Shown here in pieces: positions 63,205-64,000 of a stretch of 64,000 bases of DNA (its first letter is position 1; the number at the start of each line of letters is the position of its first letter). The stretch lies in the NCBI GenBank assembly GCA_016858145.1, contig JAEHOE010000081.1, forward strand, positions 248,001 through 312,000, given 5' to 3'. A program made the position numbers and the translations under genes. This DNA is from Edaphochlamys debaryana (taxonomy: Eukaryota; Chlorophyta; Chlorophyceae; Chlamydomonadales). The notes below the pieces were generated by a model. It was not told where the DNA came from, did not search any database, and was given only the letters and a program-made list of their open reading frames with translations.

Positions 63205-64000
63205 GCGGGGAGGGAGGGGACGGGCGGAGGGAGGGAGGGGCGTGGGACCGGGGCCGCGAGCAGCGATGCAGGTTGAGCAGGTGTGGGGGCGTGGGCAGAG
63301 ACGGCGGGTCGACGTGGGCTGCGGGCTCGGGCCTGGTGGGCGGGGAGGCCTAAGCATGGTTGCTTGGAGCCACGGATGCGGGTGGTTGATGTCGGAGCGC
63401 AGTGGCTGTTCGGCATGCAAGGCTGCGCAGCGTGGCGCGACGATGTGGGGCACGAGAGCAGGACTGGAGTAATGGCGCGAGATGATGGGCAGCACTGGGG
63501 CGAGATGATAGTCCACGGCACCTGCGGTCGGTCCGTGGCGGCATACCTGTAAAGGCACACAAGCATCTGATCAGGAGATCTAGTGCTACAGCATGTACAG
63601 CCAGCCAGCCTGGGGATGTTGTGCCCGGGCCTGCACAACGCACCCCCATAGCCCCGCACCCCCAATGCAGCGCCATGGGCTGAGCTGGGCAAGCTTCCCA
63701 CCTCGATTACTCTCTCCATCATCTGCCCCTGCCACTGCTACCAATGCCTCCGTCTATTAGCGCGGCTTGCTCGCGGGCGACCCCTCACTGTCTCCTGGGG
63801 ACGCGCCGCACCCGAGCCCCAACAGCCACCGCGGCCGTCCGGCTACTACAAATGCGTATCTGCCAGCCCGCAACACCACTCGAGCGCGCAGGCTGAACCC
63901 GGACAGCCCGTGCACTGCATACTCATGCACGCCTTCGCCAAGCTGCTGCGGTTCTAGCCGCAGAGCTAGTGTGCGCAGGCGCAGCGCTGGGGCCGCCTGC
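63205..64000. other. 3' flank of the BI-1 gene; TGTAA signal at 63549
   Basis: The 3' untranslated region probably extends to just after TGTAA at 63549-63553, the polyadenylation signal typical of Chlamydomonas-type green algae. Beyond it the sequence to the window end shows no supported gene. Confidence 0.5.

Noticed and set aside
1..64000. tRNA, rRNA or CRISPR arrays
   Set aside because: No cloverleaf, rRNA-like or regularly spaced repeat-spacer pattern was found by eye.

Overview
The window is nuclear DNA of a GC-rich green alga, most likely volvocine (Chlamydomonas/Volvox/Gonium type). This is inferred from dense GT-AG introns in short exons, strong G/C at third codon positions, an expanded ankyrin-repeat family with an F-box-like N-terminus, and LTR retrotransposons with chromodomain or PHD-finger integrases. 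I cannot name the species. No rRNA, tRNA or CRISPR was seen.

Layout. (1) 1-21072 is the first copy of a large segmental duplication. It holds ankyrin-family loci on the minus strand (a 5'-truncated fragment at 1-1338 and loci at 7977-10156, 10671-12778, 14219-16287 and 17833-19824), a coiled-coil membrane-protein gene (4556-5251), and a 1.9 kb tract almost without T on the plus strand (about 2340-4240). (2) 21225-21773 holds the last two exons of an ACT-domain gene whose 5' part is missing. (3) 22762-30467 is a complete-length Ty3/gypsy chromovirus (element 1) with LTRs that read identical and a 5-bp target duplication; its RT domain is cut by four apparent introns. (4) About 30500-59310 is the second copy of the duplication: ankyrin loci at 31171-32741, 52367-54468 and 55991-57944, the coiled-coil paralog at 50211-50907, and the purine tract at about 48100-49560. 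(5) Nested in copy 2, 33322-47141 is a second, very GC-rich retroelement (element 2). It has split direct repeats (A1 ... B1-A2-B2), two retropepsin-like domains, an RT lacking its central palm motifs, RNase H, a degenerate cytosine-methyltransferase-like region, a DDE integrase, a PHD finger and a C-terminal methyltransferase-like domain. (6) 59623-63204 is single-copy DNA with two housekeeping genes: elongin C (minus strand, 3 exons) and a BAX-inhibitor-1/TMBIM membrane protein (plus strand, 7 exons).

Evolution of the block. The ankyrin genes share a three-exon structure with phase-0 introns. One pair (14219-16287 and 52367-54468) reads intact in both copies. Others carry small frameshifts, a nonsense codon or truncations, so this looks like an active birth-and-death cluster. 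Element 2 interrupts a sequence that is uninterrupted in copy 1, so it inserted after, or independently in, copy 2. Exon coordinates were set by hand from splice consensus, family homology and phase sums; indels in homopolymers could be assembly errors.
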